Below are positions 56,508-64,000 of a DNA stretch of 64,000 nucleotides, piece after piece. Under the pieces are notes generated by a model. It was not told the origin of the DNA. It ran no database searches and saw only the letters and a list, made by a program, of their open reading frames with translations. How positions within the stretch are numbered: position 1 is the first letter of the stretch; each line of letters starts with the position of its first letter. The stretch is from contig JACJYK010000001.1 in NCBI GenBank assembly GCA_020636135.1, positions 3,024,501-3,088,500 of the forward strand. Reading direction: 5' to 3'. This stretch comes from Lewinellaceae bacterium. Lineage in GTDB: Bacteria; Bacteroidota; Bacteroidia; Chitinophagales; Saprospiraceae. The translations under genes were made by a program, and so were the position numbers.

Positions 56508-56905
56508 AATGGATGAATTTTCTCTTTTGCATAATAGTATTATGTATTGCATGCCACAAAGAAGATATATTGGAAGACAATACTCTTAGCAAGGTAATTA
56601 TTGGCAAATGGCAAATGATTCAAGTAATGGGTTTCCCTTATAGCCTGACTGAATGGGAAACTTTGCCATATGAAGGACCAATTTATGAATTTTACCATGA
56701 CGGCACTTACTTTGAATTAGTGAATTCTCTTGATCCCCAGACAGGAACATATAAGGTGAACGATACAACATATACGATCCAGGTTGTAGTTAAAGACTTA
56801 AGAGAGGAAGAATCTTCTATTATCATAATAAATCATGATGAAATTATTTTCAGTTCCTCTGGGATTGAAGGACCAATTAAATATAAGTATAAACGGCTGG
56901 AGTAA
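56504..56905 (+). CDS. Small lipoprotein, tandem family copy 1
   Basis: 133 residues. Lipoprotein signal with Cys at residue 17 (VLCIAC), then a short beta-rich domain (VIIGKWQMIQVMG, YEFYHDGTYFEL, GTYKVNDTTYTIQ) like lipocalin-type DUF proteins of Bacteroidota, ending KYKRLE. It overlaps the preceding truncated gene by 4 bp. It is the most diverged of four tandem copies spaced 472-476 bp. Function unknown. Confidence 0.75.
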   Translation: MKWMNFLFCIIVLCIACHKEDILEDNTLSKVIIGKWQMIQVMGFPYSLTEWETLPYEGPIYEFYHDGTYFELVNSLDPQTGTYKVNDTTYTIQVVVKDLREEESSIIIINHDEIIFSSSGIEGPIKYKYKRLE

Positions 56906-56979
56906 AATTTGCTTTTCGGTGCACGCTTTACGCTGTTCGCTTATTTGGATAAAATGCACATAATTAACCAGCACAATAA

Positions 56980-57381
56980 ATGAAATCCTGGACATTCTTT
57001 TCTTTAATAATAATAGTTTTGGCTTGCCAAAAAAAAAACCCACCGGAAGAATTTATACTCAGTGAGGTAATTATTGGCAAGTGGCAAAAAATAGAAGCAA
57101 TGGGCTTTCCGTATAGTAATACGGAATGGGAAAGACTAACTTCCGAAGGTACAATTTAGGATTTCGAAGTCGATGGCAACTGTTCGATTAAATTTAGTTC
57201 TCAAGATTTTCAACCTGGAATGTATACGGTCATTGATTCAACGCTTAAATTGACCATTATCATCAGAGATGGCTTGGAGAAAATGGATTGGGATGTCTCA
57301 ATCCCCAACAATGATGAAATGATCTGGGGAGCCTGTGGTGATGAAGGCCCGTTCAAACAGAAGTATCAACGGCTGGAGTAA
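56980..57381 (+). pseudogene. Small lipoprotein, tandem copy 2, nonsense mutation
   Basis: 134 codons aligned throughout with copies 1 and 3, from MKSWTFFS with lipobox LACQ to the YQRLE end, but with an in-frame TAG at 57157-57159 where copies 1 and 3 carry Tyr. A run of nine A in the signal region (QKKN) is also slippage-prone. Confidence 0.8.
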
Positions 57382-57455
57382 AATTTGCTTTTCGGAGCAC
57401 GCTTTACGCTGTTCGCTTATTTGGATAAAATGCACATGATTTACCAGCACAATAA

Positions 57456-57854
57456 ATGAAATCCTGGACATTCTTTTCTTTAATAATAATAGTTTTGGCT
57501 TGCCAAAAAGAATCTCCACCGGAAGAATTTATACTCAGTGAGGTAATTATTGGCAAGTGGCAACATGTGCAATCAATGGACTTTCCATTCAGTAATACGG
57601 AATGGGAAGCCTTATCCTATGAGGGATCAATTTATATTTTTAAGGTATATAACACATTTATGGTAAAAGTCGAATCACAGGATTTTCAGCCAGGTACTTA
57701 CATTGTCGACGATTCCACCAATACAATTCAGACAATTTTCAGAGGCATTCAAGTGGAGGTAGCAAGCGTCACGATCATTGATAAAGATGAAATCATTTTT
57801 AGTACCAGCGGTGATGAAGGAATAATGAAACAAAAATATAAACGGCTGGAGTGA
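57456..57854 (+). CDS. Small lipoprotein, tandem copy 3, intact
   Basis: 132 residues. Lipobox LACQK (Cys 16), VIIGKWQHVQSMDFPFSNTE, GTYIVDDSTNTIQTIF, and the C-terminal KQKYKRLE shared by the family. The upstream 75 bp are nearly the same as before copies 2 and 4, as expected of tandem duplication with its own promoter region. Function unknown. Confidence 0.75.
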   Translation: MKSWTFFSLIIIVLACQKESPPEEFILSEVIIGKWQHVQSMDFPFSNTEWEALSYEGSIYIFKVYNTFMVKVESQDFQPGTYIVDDSTNTIQTIFRGIQVEVASVTIIDKDEIIFSTSGDEGIMKQKYKRLE

Positions 57855-57927
57855 ATTTGCTTTTTGGTGCACGCTTTACGCTGTTCGCTTATTTGGATAA
57901 AATGCACATGATTAGCTAGAACAGTAA

Positions 57928-58330
57928 ATGAAATCCTGGACATTCTTTTCTTTAATAATAATAGTTTTGGCTTGCCAAAAAGAAAACTCACCGGAAGAAC
58001 TTTTACTCAGTGAAGTGATTATTGGTAAGTGGTTATAAAGAAACAGAAGCAATGGGCTTTCCATTCAGTAATACGGAATGGGAAACACTTCCATATGAAG
58101 GGGCTATTTATGTATTTTATGAAAACGGAGATTTAACGGCAAAATTTCCTTTGTTAGATATTCAATCTGGTACATACACCGCGAATGACTCCACCAGTAA
58201 TATCGTAACTGTATTTAAAGAAATTCAAGTAGAAGAGTCCGATGTAATTATGATTGATTACGATGAAATCATTTTGGGTTTAAGTGGTGATGAAGGACCG
58301 ATGAAACACAAATATAAACGTTTGGAGTAA
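57928..58330 (+). pseudogene. Small lipoprotein, tandem copy 4, frameshifted
   Basis: Starts like copies 2 and 3 (MKSWTFFSLIIIVLACQKE) but has a net +1 shift near 58033-58045 with an in-frame TAA after GKWL; the rest reads on in the next frame (TEAMGFPFSNTEWETLPYEG to HKYKRLE). Total length 403 bp, not a multiple of 3. Confidence 0.8.
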
Positions 58331-58380
58331 ATTTGCGTTTCGGTGCATGCTTTACACTGATCGATTATTTGGATACACTT

Positions 58381-58790
58381 AGCTTTCCCAATCTGATTTC
58401 CTGATTCTTGCAATCGAGCCGTAGTACTGAGGTATCCATAATCAATAAACTAAGGTTCAAGTATTTTACTAATTTCCTTGACGACCTCTTCATTGGTTAT
58501 CGTCCTACCATGACAAAGGGTTGTGCTGCTGGCAAGCTTGCCCATTATCTACTTTTTGGCTGTTAATAATAAGTACTGCGTGAAAGCTTGGCCATCGGTA
58601 GGGCACTGTCTACTTTAAGTCCCATGCCCACAAAGCTCCTGATCACTTGTCATTTTGCTTCCACGCTGAATTCTTTTATTCAAGCAGCTCATTTTGCATT
58701 TTAATAGTAATTCCTTCTCCGCAATGATCTCTTTAGTCAATGGGATCTCCTTTCCCATTGCAAAAACTTCCTATATAATAAAATCGAATA
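58381..58790 (-). pseudogene. IS3-family transposase remnant
   Basis: The minus strand shows broken pieces of IS3-group OrfB: MAKLSRSTYY followed by a stop, then TNEEVVKEISKILEP, a stop, and FIDYGYLSTTARLQESG, which fit the HTH-21 region of OrfB. Upstream (58640-58770) a helical piece (KEIIAEKELLLK) may come from OrfA. The integrase catalytic DDE part is missing. No clear terminal inverted repeats. Confidence 0.6.
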
Positions 58791-58952
58791 GGAGGCATTT
58801 GTCCCAGGGAGAATAACAAACACTACGGCATGTAAGGCACCAAGGAGCACTAAGAAAGATCTAGATTTAAGAGTAGCTATTTAGGTTTTTTGATTTTATT
58901 GGATCATTTAACCAACAGGTACCGATCAAAGGACATCGGACACCAAATGATC
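58791..58952. other. AT-rich spacer before the GH2 stop
   Basis: No ORF or motif found; right edge of the AT-rich island. Confidence 0.4.
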
Positions 58953-61439
58953 CTACTCCGCAGTCACTTCAATTGCCGCTCCGGTCAGTCCTTCGCTCTT
59001 TGCCTGCAAGCTGATCCGACCCTTGACTCCGGTCGACTGCAGTATGGCCAGGCACATGCCATTGAAGGCATCCCGGCTTTCAGCCTTGAAGGGCTCCATG
59101 CTGGTCTGCAACCCATTATCGACACCGGCAATAAATGCGGGGCCACTGACTGAAAATTCGACATGGTTGTTGGCATTGGGGACTAAATTCCCTTTTTCAT
59201 CCACGATCCGGACGGTAACAAAACTCAGATCACTGCCATCGGATTGAATCTTATCCCGATCTACGGATAATTCGATACGCGCCGGAGTTCCAGCTGTCTG
59301 GACCAGGGTCTCCAAAACTTGCTGCCCATTCTTCCGGCTCACTGCCCGCAATACGCCTGGCTCAAAGACCGTACGCCACTGGACATGCAGCGAGTCTCCT
59401 ATTTTCTTTTGAACTCCAAGCGAGCGGTCATTGAGGAAGAGCTCCACCTCGTCGGCCTGACTGTAATAAGCCCATACGTCTACCGTATCGCCAGGGGACC
59501 AGTTCCAGTGGGGCAAAAGATGCAAAACCGGTTTGTCGGTCCATACACTCTGATAGAGGTAATAGGCATCTTTCGGGAAGCCGGCAAGGTCTACGATCCC
59601 GAAATACGAGCTACGCGCCGGATATCCGTAAGGGGTAGGCTCACCCAGGTAGTCAAAACCGGTCCAGATGAAGGTTCCGGCCATATCATCCAGGCGAAAG
59701 AACTCCTGGAGGGACTCTTCGTGCGTCGAAGCCCAGGAAGCACAGAAATTATCATAAGAAGAAGCCACCATATCCTTACCTGTGCTATCGTCTCCCGCAG
59801 GGAGAAATCCGGCGCGGGTGATCTGATCGGATGGCATGTGATAATATCCCCTTGTCTCAAATGCCGAGGCAGCCTCCGTAGCCAGAAAAGGTTTATCACC
59901 CCACATCTTTTGGGCGGTTGCCCAGTAGGGATGCCGGTAATTGTAGCAGATCAGGTCTTCCTGGTCGGTTCCCAGTAGTGCATTTTGAGGATTTACCTGG
60001 TCGATAGCAACGGTTACAGGTCTGGTCTTGTCCAGGTCAAGCACCGTCTTTTTTAGCTCAATAAACGTATAGTACCCGGAGCTGTCTACGGTACCGGTGT
60101 TCACCCAGGTTCCATTTTCATTACGCCAGATAGCCACCGACTGCTCCGGAATTTCATTGCCTACGCTCCACATCATAACCGATGGGTGATTCCGATCCCT
60201 CAGGATCTGATCCTGCAGGTCCCTGGTGTGCCATTCATCCCAGTAAAGGTGATAGTCATAAGGATTTTTTGGCCTTTTCCACATGTCAAATGCCTCATCC
60301 ATCACAACAAAACCCATACGATCGCATAAATCCAGCAATTCTGGTGCCGGCGGGTTGTGGGAGGTACGGATGGCATTGACACCCATGCCTTTCAGGATCT
60401 CCAACTGGCGTTCGATGGCCCGGGTATTCACGGCAGCCCCCAGGGCACCCAGGTCGTGATGCATACAGACGCCGTACAACCGTAGACGCTGACCGTTAAG
60501 GATCAAGCCCTGTTGGGGATCAAAATGAAAATCGCGAATACCGAAGGAGGTGGAATAGCGATCCACGAGCGTCCCGTTGAAATCCCGGATTTCGGTAATG
60601 AGGGTATATAAATTCGGGGATTCAACCGACCATAACCGGGGGGCAGTAACCCGCAGTTCATCATCGACATCCAGGATGGCACCGACGTGCGACCGCACTT
60701 TTTGATCAGTTACGGTAACTTCCTGACCATCCGGATCCAGGATGCGCTGATAGACCTTCAGATTCTCGGCCTGCGGATAATGCTGGCGTATTTGCGTGTT
60801 TACTTTCACCACGGCCACACTATCTCCAACCTCCGGGGTTTCGATATGGGTACCCCACAGATCCACATAGGCCGGCCCGGTGGTTATCAGGCGCACGTGT
60901 CGATAGATCCCCGAACCGGAATACCAGCGCGAGTTGGGTTGTTGAGCGTTGTCAACACGTACTGCAATGATGTTATCCTTACCCCATCGAATATAGGGAG
61001 TCATATCGTAACGGAAAGAAATGTAACCGTTGGGACGTATCCCAAGGGATTGTCCGTTAATCCACACTTCGGAATTCATGTAAATCCCGTCAAACTCGAT
61101 AAATAAATGCTTATCGAGGGAGTCTTTCGGAGCATCAAATTGCTTGCGGTACCATCCGATGCCTCCTGGCAATGCGCCGCCGCCGGCACCTGCCGGATTA
61201 TCTCTGGAAAATTCACCCTCAATACTCCAATCGTGGGGCAGGTTCAGCTGGCGCCAGGAAACATCTGCGAACGATGCTTCCTTCGCTTCCGGCACATCGC
61301 CCAGATGGAATCGCCAGTTTTGGTCGACGTTTTCAGTTAACCGTCCTTCTACTGGTGTTTCAGGAGCCTGTTGACAGCCCAACTGAGCAATTATGATCAA
61401 TGCGATCAGCGGGATGAACCATGATGAAAAGGTTCTCAT
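58953..61439 (-). CDS. GH2-family beta-galactosidase-like lipoprotein
   Basis: About 828 residues. Lipoprotein signal with Cys 22 (AQLGC). Glycoside hydrolase family 2: sugar-binding jelly-roll (about 35-190, SRWYSGSGIYRHV), Ig-like domain (190-305), TIM barrel (about 305-600) with acid/base E429 (SVGNEIPEQS) and nucleophile E522 (LATEAASAFETRG), then C-terminal beta domains including a DUF4982/Ig-like part. It removes galactose or a related sugar at the cell envelope. The frame extends 62 codons upstream through a heptamer array, but the ATG at 61439 starts the signal peptide. Confidence 0.93.
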   Translation of the reverse strand: MRTFSSWFIPLIALIIIAQLGCQQAPETPVEGRLTENVDQNWRFHLGDVPEAKEASFADVSWRQLNLPHDWSIEGEFSRDNPAGAGGGALPGGIGWYRKQFDAPKDSLDKHLFIEFDGIYMNSEVWINGQSLGIRPNGYISFRYDMTPYIRWGKDNIIAVRVDNAQQPNSRWYSGSGIYRHVRLITTGPAYVDLWGTHIETPEVGDSVAVVKVNTQIRQHYPQAENLKVYQRILDPDGQEVTVTDQKVRSHVGAILDVDDELRVTAPRLWSVESPNLYTLITEIRDFNGTLVDRYSTSFGIRDFHFDPQQGLILNGQRLRLYGVCMHHDLGALGAAVNTRAIERQLEILKGMGVNAIRTSHNPPAPELLDLCDRMGFVVMDEAFDMWKRPKNPYDYHLYWDEWHTRDLQDQILRDRNHPSVMMWSVGNEIPEQSVAIWRNENGTWVNTGTVDSSGYYTFIELKKTVLDLDKTRPVTVAIDQVNPQNALLGTDQEDLICYNYRHPYWATAQKMWGDKPFLATEAASAFETRGYYHMPSDQITRAGFLPAGDDSTGKDMVASSYDNFCASWASTHEESLQEFFRLDDMAGTFIWTGFDYLGEPTPYGYPARSSYFGIVDLAGFPKDAYYLYQSVWTDKPVLHLLPHWNWSPGDTVDVWAYYSQADEVELFLNDRSLGVQKKIGDSLHVQWRTVFEPGVLRAVSRKNGQQVLETLVQTAGTPARIELSVDRDKIQSDGSDLSFVTVRIVDEKGNLVPNANNHVEFSVSGPAFIAGVDNGLQTSMEPFKAESRDAFNGMCLAILQSTGVKGRISLQAKSEGLTGAAIEVTAE

Positions 61440-61506
61440 GACGTACGTGTATTTGCGAAGTTCGAAGGTACGAAGAAACGAGATCAGATTTGAGGAAAAA
61501 GGGGTT

Positions 61507-61606
61507 AAGGGATAAAGGATAAAGGATAAGGGATAAAGGATAAAGGGATGTGGGGTATGGGGTGTGGGGTATGGGGTATGGGGTATGGGGTATGGGGTAT
61601 GGGGTG
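61507..61606. repeat. Two adjoining heptanucleotide arrays
   Basis: About six AAAGGAT/AAGGGAT units, then about eight GGGGTAT/GGGGTGT units, both period 7, between divergent GH2 and CoA-binding genes. They lie about 70 bp from the GH2 start and 37 bp before the CoA-binding gene start. Confidence 0.93.
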
Positions 61607-61642
61607 GTGAACACGTGAGAGCCATCCGGTGTTACTTGACTG

Positions 61643-62035
61643 ATGAGAAATAAATCTGTTATCGATCCGGCCACCGTTCGGGTGGTGGTACTGGGCGCCT
61701 CGCCTAATCCATCGCGCATTTCATACGAAGCAACCCGTCGTTTGGCCCTTGAAGGGTATGATGTTATTCCGATCGGAGTTAAGGATGGCACCATCGAAGG
61801 CATTCCTATTCGCACGGACCAACCCAGGATTACGGATGTGCATACCCTGTCGCTGTACATCGGGCCTCAAAATCAGCCTCCGCTATACGATTACATCCTG
61901 GCATTACATCCGCAACGGATCATCTTCAACCCGGGTACAGAAAATACAGAATTAAAGTTGCTGGCCGAAGATGCCGGAATCGAAACCGAATATGCATGTA
62001 ACCTGGTGCTGTTGGCTACCGATCAGTTTGTTTGA
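61643..62035 (+). CDS. CoA-binding domain protein
   Basis: 130 residues, Rossmann-type CoA-binding protein of the YccU/YneT family (VVVLGASPNPSRISYEATRRL at 15-35, with the GASPNPSR loop, then IIFNPGTEN at about 100). Cytoplasmic; exact role unknown, perhaps CoA sensing or storage. Its promoter region includes the heptamer array. Confidence 0.88.
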   Translation: MRNKSVIDPATVRVVVLGASPNPSRISYEATRRLALEGYDVIPIGVKDGTIEGIPIRTDQPRITDVHTLSLYIGPQNQPPLYDYILALHPQRIIFNPGTENTELKLLAEDAGIETEYACNLVLLATDQFV

Positions 62036-62137
62036 AGTCCTCTTTTATCAAGCTAAATCACAAGTCTTTAATCCAGTTCAGAGTTAAGGTGTTTGACACA
62101 GAATTTCTGATATTGTGATTGTGCAGCACCAACCAAG

Positions 62138-63616
62138 ATGATTTTTATTCATCGAGATACCAATTTACCCCGGATCCTTTTCACAGGTTTATCCCTGATT
62201 CTATTGAGTTTTACTGCTTACCCGCAACGCATCATCCACGCCTGTCCGGGAGGATCGGTTGATCTTTCGACGGATATTCCAGGGATAGGCTACCAATGGT
62301 CCCCCGAGCAGGGCATCGCTTTCCCTTCGCTGTCTTCCACGACAGCGAAAGTGAACGCCACATCCATCTATGTATGCACCATCTATCAGGTCTTGGACAA
62401 CCTCATCGTCAATCCCCATTTCAACCAGGGAAATCAGGGCTTTCTCAGCGACTATGCGTACAATCCTTCCGCTCAGTCCGGACGCTATTATCTGACCGAC
62501 CAGCGGACTGACTCCTGGTGGAATGGCTTCAGCCCTTGTTTTGACCATACCACCGGGCGGGACAGTATGCTCCTGGTGGACGGGGCTTCTGTGCCGGATG
62601 CCCGGGTCTGGTGTCAGAACATCCGGGTGCAACCCAATACGACCTATGCATTCTCCTGCTGGATCCAGAACATCTGCACCTGCGGAGCTCCACCCCGACT
62701 CCAGTTTGCGATCAACGGCGTCAAACTTGGATCCGACTTTCTGGTCACGACGACCAATTGTCTGTGGACCCAGTTTTATGAACTTTGGAATTCCGGGAGT
62801 GATACCCTGGCTTCCATCTGCATCCTCAACCAAAACCTGAATCCGGATGGAAACGACTTCGCCCTCGATGACATAGGATTCCAGGCCATCCAAATTGCCT
62901 ACGACACCATCCGGGTGATCACCGACGTTGCACTTCCCGTCGGCCATCAGACAGTCGGATTATGCCCGGGCTCTACCTTTAATTTTAATGGCCATGCCTA
63001 CGATCAACCCGGATTTTATGCGGACACCCTGCGCGGCCTCCCCTCCTGCGACAGCATCGTGATGACATTGCTTGAGCCGGTCGATTTTGCGATTGATGCC
63101 GGCGATCCCCTGGAAATTGAAAATGGAACTTCCATACAGCTGTTGGTCGAGGCGCCTGACCTTTCCAATCTGCAATGGTCGTGGTCCCCTGCCGACCAGC
63201 TTTCCTGCGCCGACTGTCCCATCCCTGAAGCATCACCCGCCACCAGCACAACCTATCACGTAACGGTAACCGACCCAGCTACCGGATGCACGGCCATCGA
63301 TGAAGTGAGGGTACGGGTCGTCCCCTGCCGCAAAATCTATTTCCCCAATGCATTTACTCCGAACGATGATGGAATCAACGACCTGTATGTTCCGATTACG
63401 GGAAGCTGTGTCAAGTCCATCAGAGTATTCCGGATCCTGGATCGCTGGGGCAACATCCTTTTTGAACTGGAAAATGTTTCCGGTAATCAGGAAGGATGGG
63501 ATGGTACCTATCATGGTATGGCATCGCCGTCCGGTGTCTACATCTACCAGGCTTGGATCGAATTTGGCAATGGAACCACCTCCTGGCTGACCGGTGACGT
63601 AACGCTGGTGCGATGA
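62138..63616 (+). CDS. Secreted protein with T9SS type B (gliding-motility) C-terminal domain
   Basis: 492 residues. Signal peptide (about 1-30). N-terminal Ig/PKD-like part (CPGGSVDLSTDIPGIGYQWSP split here as CPGGSVDLS and YQWSP), a carbohydrate-binding-like sandwich (about 85-235, DNLIVNPHFNQGNQGF), a second PKD-like part (about 290-395), and the type B sorting domain (about 400-492: FPNAFTPNDDGINDLY, then ILDRWGNILFE and GVYIYQAWIEF). Exported through the type IX system to the surface or outside. Single gene, function unknown. Confidence 0.9.
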   Translation: MIFIHRDTNLPRILFTGLSLILLSFTAYPQRIIHACPGGSVDLSTDIPGIGYQWSPEQGIAFPSLSSTTAKVNATSIYVCTIYQVLDNLIVNPHFNQGNQGFLSDYAYNPSAQSGRYYLTDQRTDSWWNGFSPCFDHTTGRDSMLLVDGASVPDARVWCQNIRVQPNTTYAFSCWIQNICTCGAPPRLQFAINGVKLGSDFLVTTTNCLWTQFYELWNSGSDTLASICILNQNLNPDGNDFALDDIGFQAIQIAYDTIRVITDVALPVGHQTVGLCPGSTFNFNGHAYDQPGFYADTLRGLPSCDSIVMTLLEPVDFAIDAGDPLEIENGTSIQLLVEAPDLSNLQWSWSPADQLSCADCPIPEASPATSTTYHVTVTDPATGCTAIDEVRVRVVPCRKIYFPNAFTPNDDGINDLYVPITGSCVKSIRVFRILDRWGNILFELENVSGNQEGWDGTYHGMASPSGVYIYQAWIEFGNGTTSWLTGDVTLVR

Positions 63617-63683
63617 AACCAATCGTGCCGGAATGCCCGGTAACGATTATTTTAGCATCACCTTTCTTTCAGATTCATTCGTT

Positions 63684-64000
63684 ATGAAGCCTTTTTACAA
63701 AACCCTGCCTTTCCTTTTCCTGATCGTAATTCATCCTGCTTATTGGTTACATGCGCAGAATAGTCCGGCCTTTGCATTCGGAGATCTTTTGCCGGATGCT
63801 CCCGAACTGGCCGCACGCGACTCATTTGCGGTGGGGGTTCGCACGTTCACAATAATCCATCAGCAACAACAGGACATCCTGAACCGCAAGGATGGTGTCA
63901 CACCAGTATACGACCGTCCCCTCGTCCTGGAAGTATGGTATCCCGCAGCTCCCGGCACCGATCCTGAGCAAATAGAGACCTATCAGCAAGTCCTGGGCAA
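63684..64000 (+). CDS. Exported alpha/beta-hydrolase-like protein (partial, cut by window end)
   Basis: At least 105 codons, open to the right edge. Signal peptide to about residue 25 (WLHAQN). The mature start includes GVRTFTI and RPLVLEVWYPA (about 82-92), which resemble the first strands of secreted platelet-activating-factor acetylhydrolase/dienelactone-hydrolase-like alpha/beta hydrolases. The catalytic residues would lie beyond the window, so the assignment is tentative. Confidence 0.6.
   Translation, partial: MKPFYKTLPFLFLIVIHPAYWLHAQNSPAFAFGDLLPDAPELAARDSFAVGVRTFTIIHQQQQDILNRKDGVTPVYDRPLVLEVWYPAAPGTDPEQIETYQQVLG

Noticed and set aside
61440..61625. N-terminal extension of the GH2 protein through the heptamer array
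   Set aside because: It encodes only PHTPYPI-type repeat residues and would bury the lipoprotein signal.
61360..61860. Minus-strand ORF across the heptamer array and CoA-binding gene
   Set aside because: Repeat-encoded and antisense to a conserved gene.

Overview
The window comes from a member of the Bacteroidota, most likely the Saprospiria (Saprospiraceae/Lewinellaceae group). Supporting this: two type IX secretion sorting domains (type A at 55722-56507, type B at 62138-63616); lipoproteins of the Bacteroidota style; TAnnTTTG-type -7 promoter elements; a bS16 protein with a long Ala/Glu tail; a DUF5777 barrel protein; a HAD-ECH FadN-type beta-oxidation fusion; and mostly weak Shine-Dalgarno sites. 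G+C looks close to half over most of the window and drops clearly at 24.4-25.0 kb and 55.7-58.9 kb.

Layout. 0-2.3 kb: a minus-strand redox cassette (CX4CH protein, DUF5777 barrel, diheme cytochrome c). 2.4-12.8 kb: housekeeping genes (bacilliredoxin, YtcJ-type amidohydrolase, PriA, tRNA-Ala(GGC), OmpA lipoprotein, EI24 membrane protein, a helical protein of unknown function, bS16). 12.8-16.8 kb: TonB-dependent receptor overlapping rpe, which overlaps a DEDDy exonuclease. 16.9-21.0 kb: a membrane-anchored coiled-coil protein and a SNF2 helicase, followed by a 157-bp tandem repeat in three copies (21192-21676). 21.9-28.9 kb: PLP enzyme, ArsC-like protein, an AT-rich methyltransferase beside the fossil 3' end of an M14 peptidase, an intact M14 peptidase and a PIG-L deacetylase. 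29.0-35.2 kb: six minus-strand genes forming an unusual transport-like locus (nitrate/taurate-type ABC ATPase and permease, beta-carbonic anhydrase, a membrane-anchored substrate-binding protein fused to an OmpA domain, two coiled-coil proteins). 35.4-40.5 kb: arginine deiminase, thioesterase, YihY, UbiX, FolC. 40.8-46.4 kb: an L-arabinose operon (araB-araD-symporter-araA) with a 25-codon leader ORF whose stop overlaps the araB start. 47.6-49.7 kb: ExbB-ExbD-TonB. 50.0-54.1 kb: fadN-type and thiolase genes interrupted by a four-helix-bundle (23S IVP family) gene lying between inverted heptanucleotide arrays. 54.1-61.4 kb: GH43 and GH2 lipoproteins bracketing an AT-rich decayed island (5'-truncated metalloprotease, four tandem lipoprotein paralogues of which two are broken, an IS3 transposase remnant). 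61.6-64.0 kb: CoA-binding protein, a T9SS type B protein, and the start of an exported hydrolase-like protein.

How the genes fit together. The arabinose operon and the GH43/GH2 lipoproteins suggest use of plant arabinan or galactan-type polymers. ExbBD-TonB can energise the TonB receptor. The fad pair carries out beta-oxidation. The most unusual items are the carbonic-anhydrase/SBP-OmpA locus, the four-helix-bundle cassette, and the recurring period-7 to period-9 arrays that usually start within about 10 bp of a stop codon.
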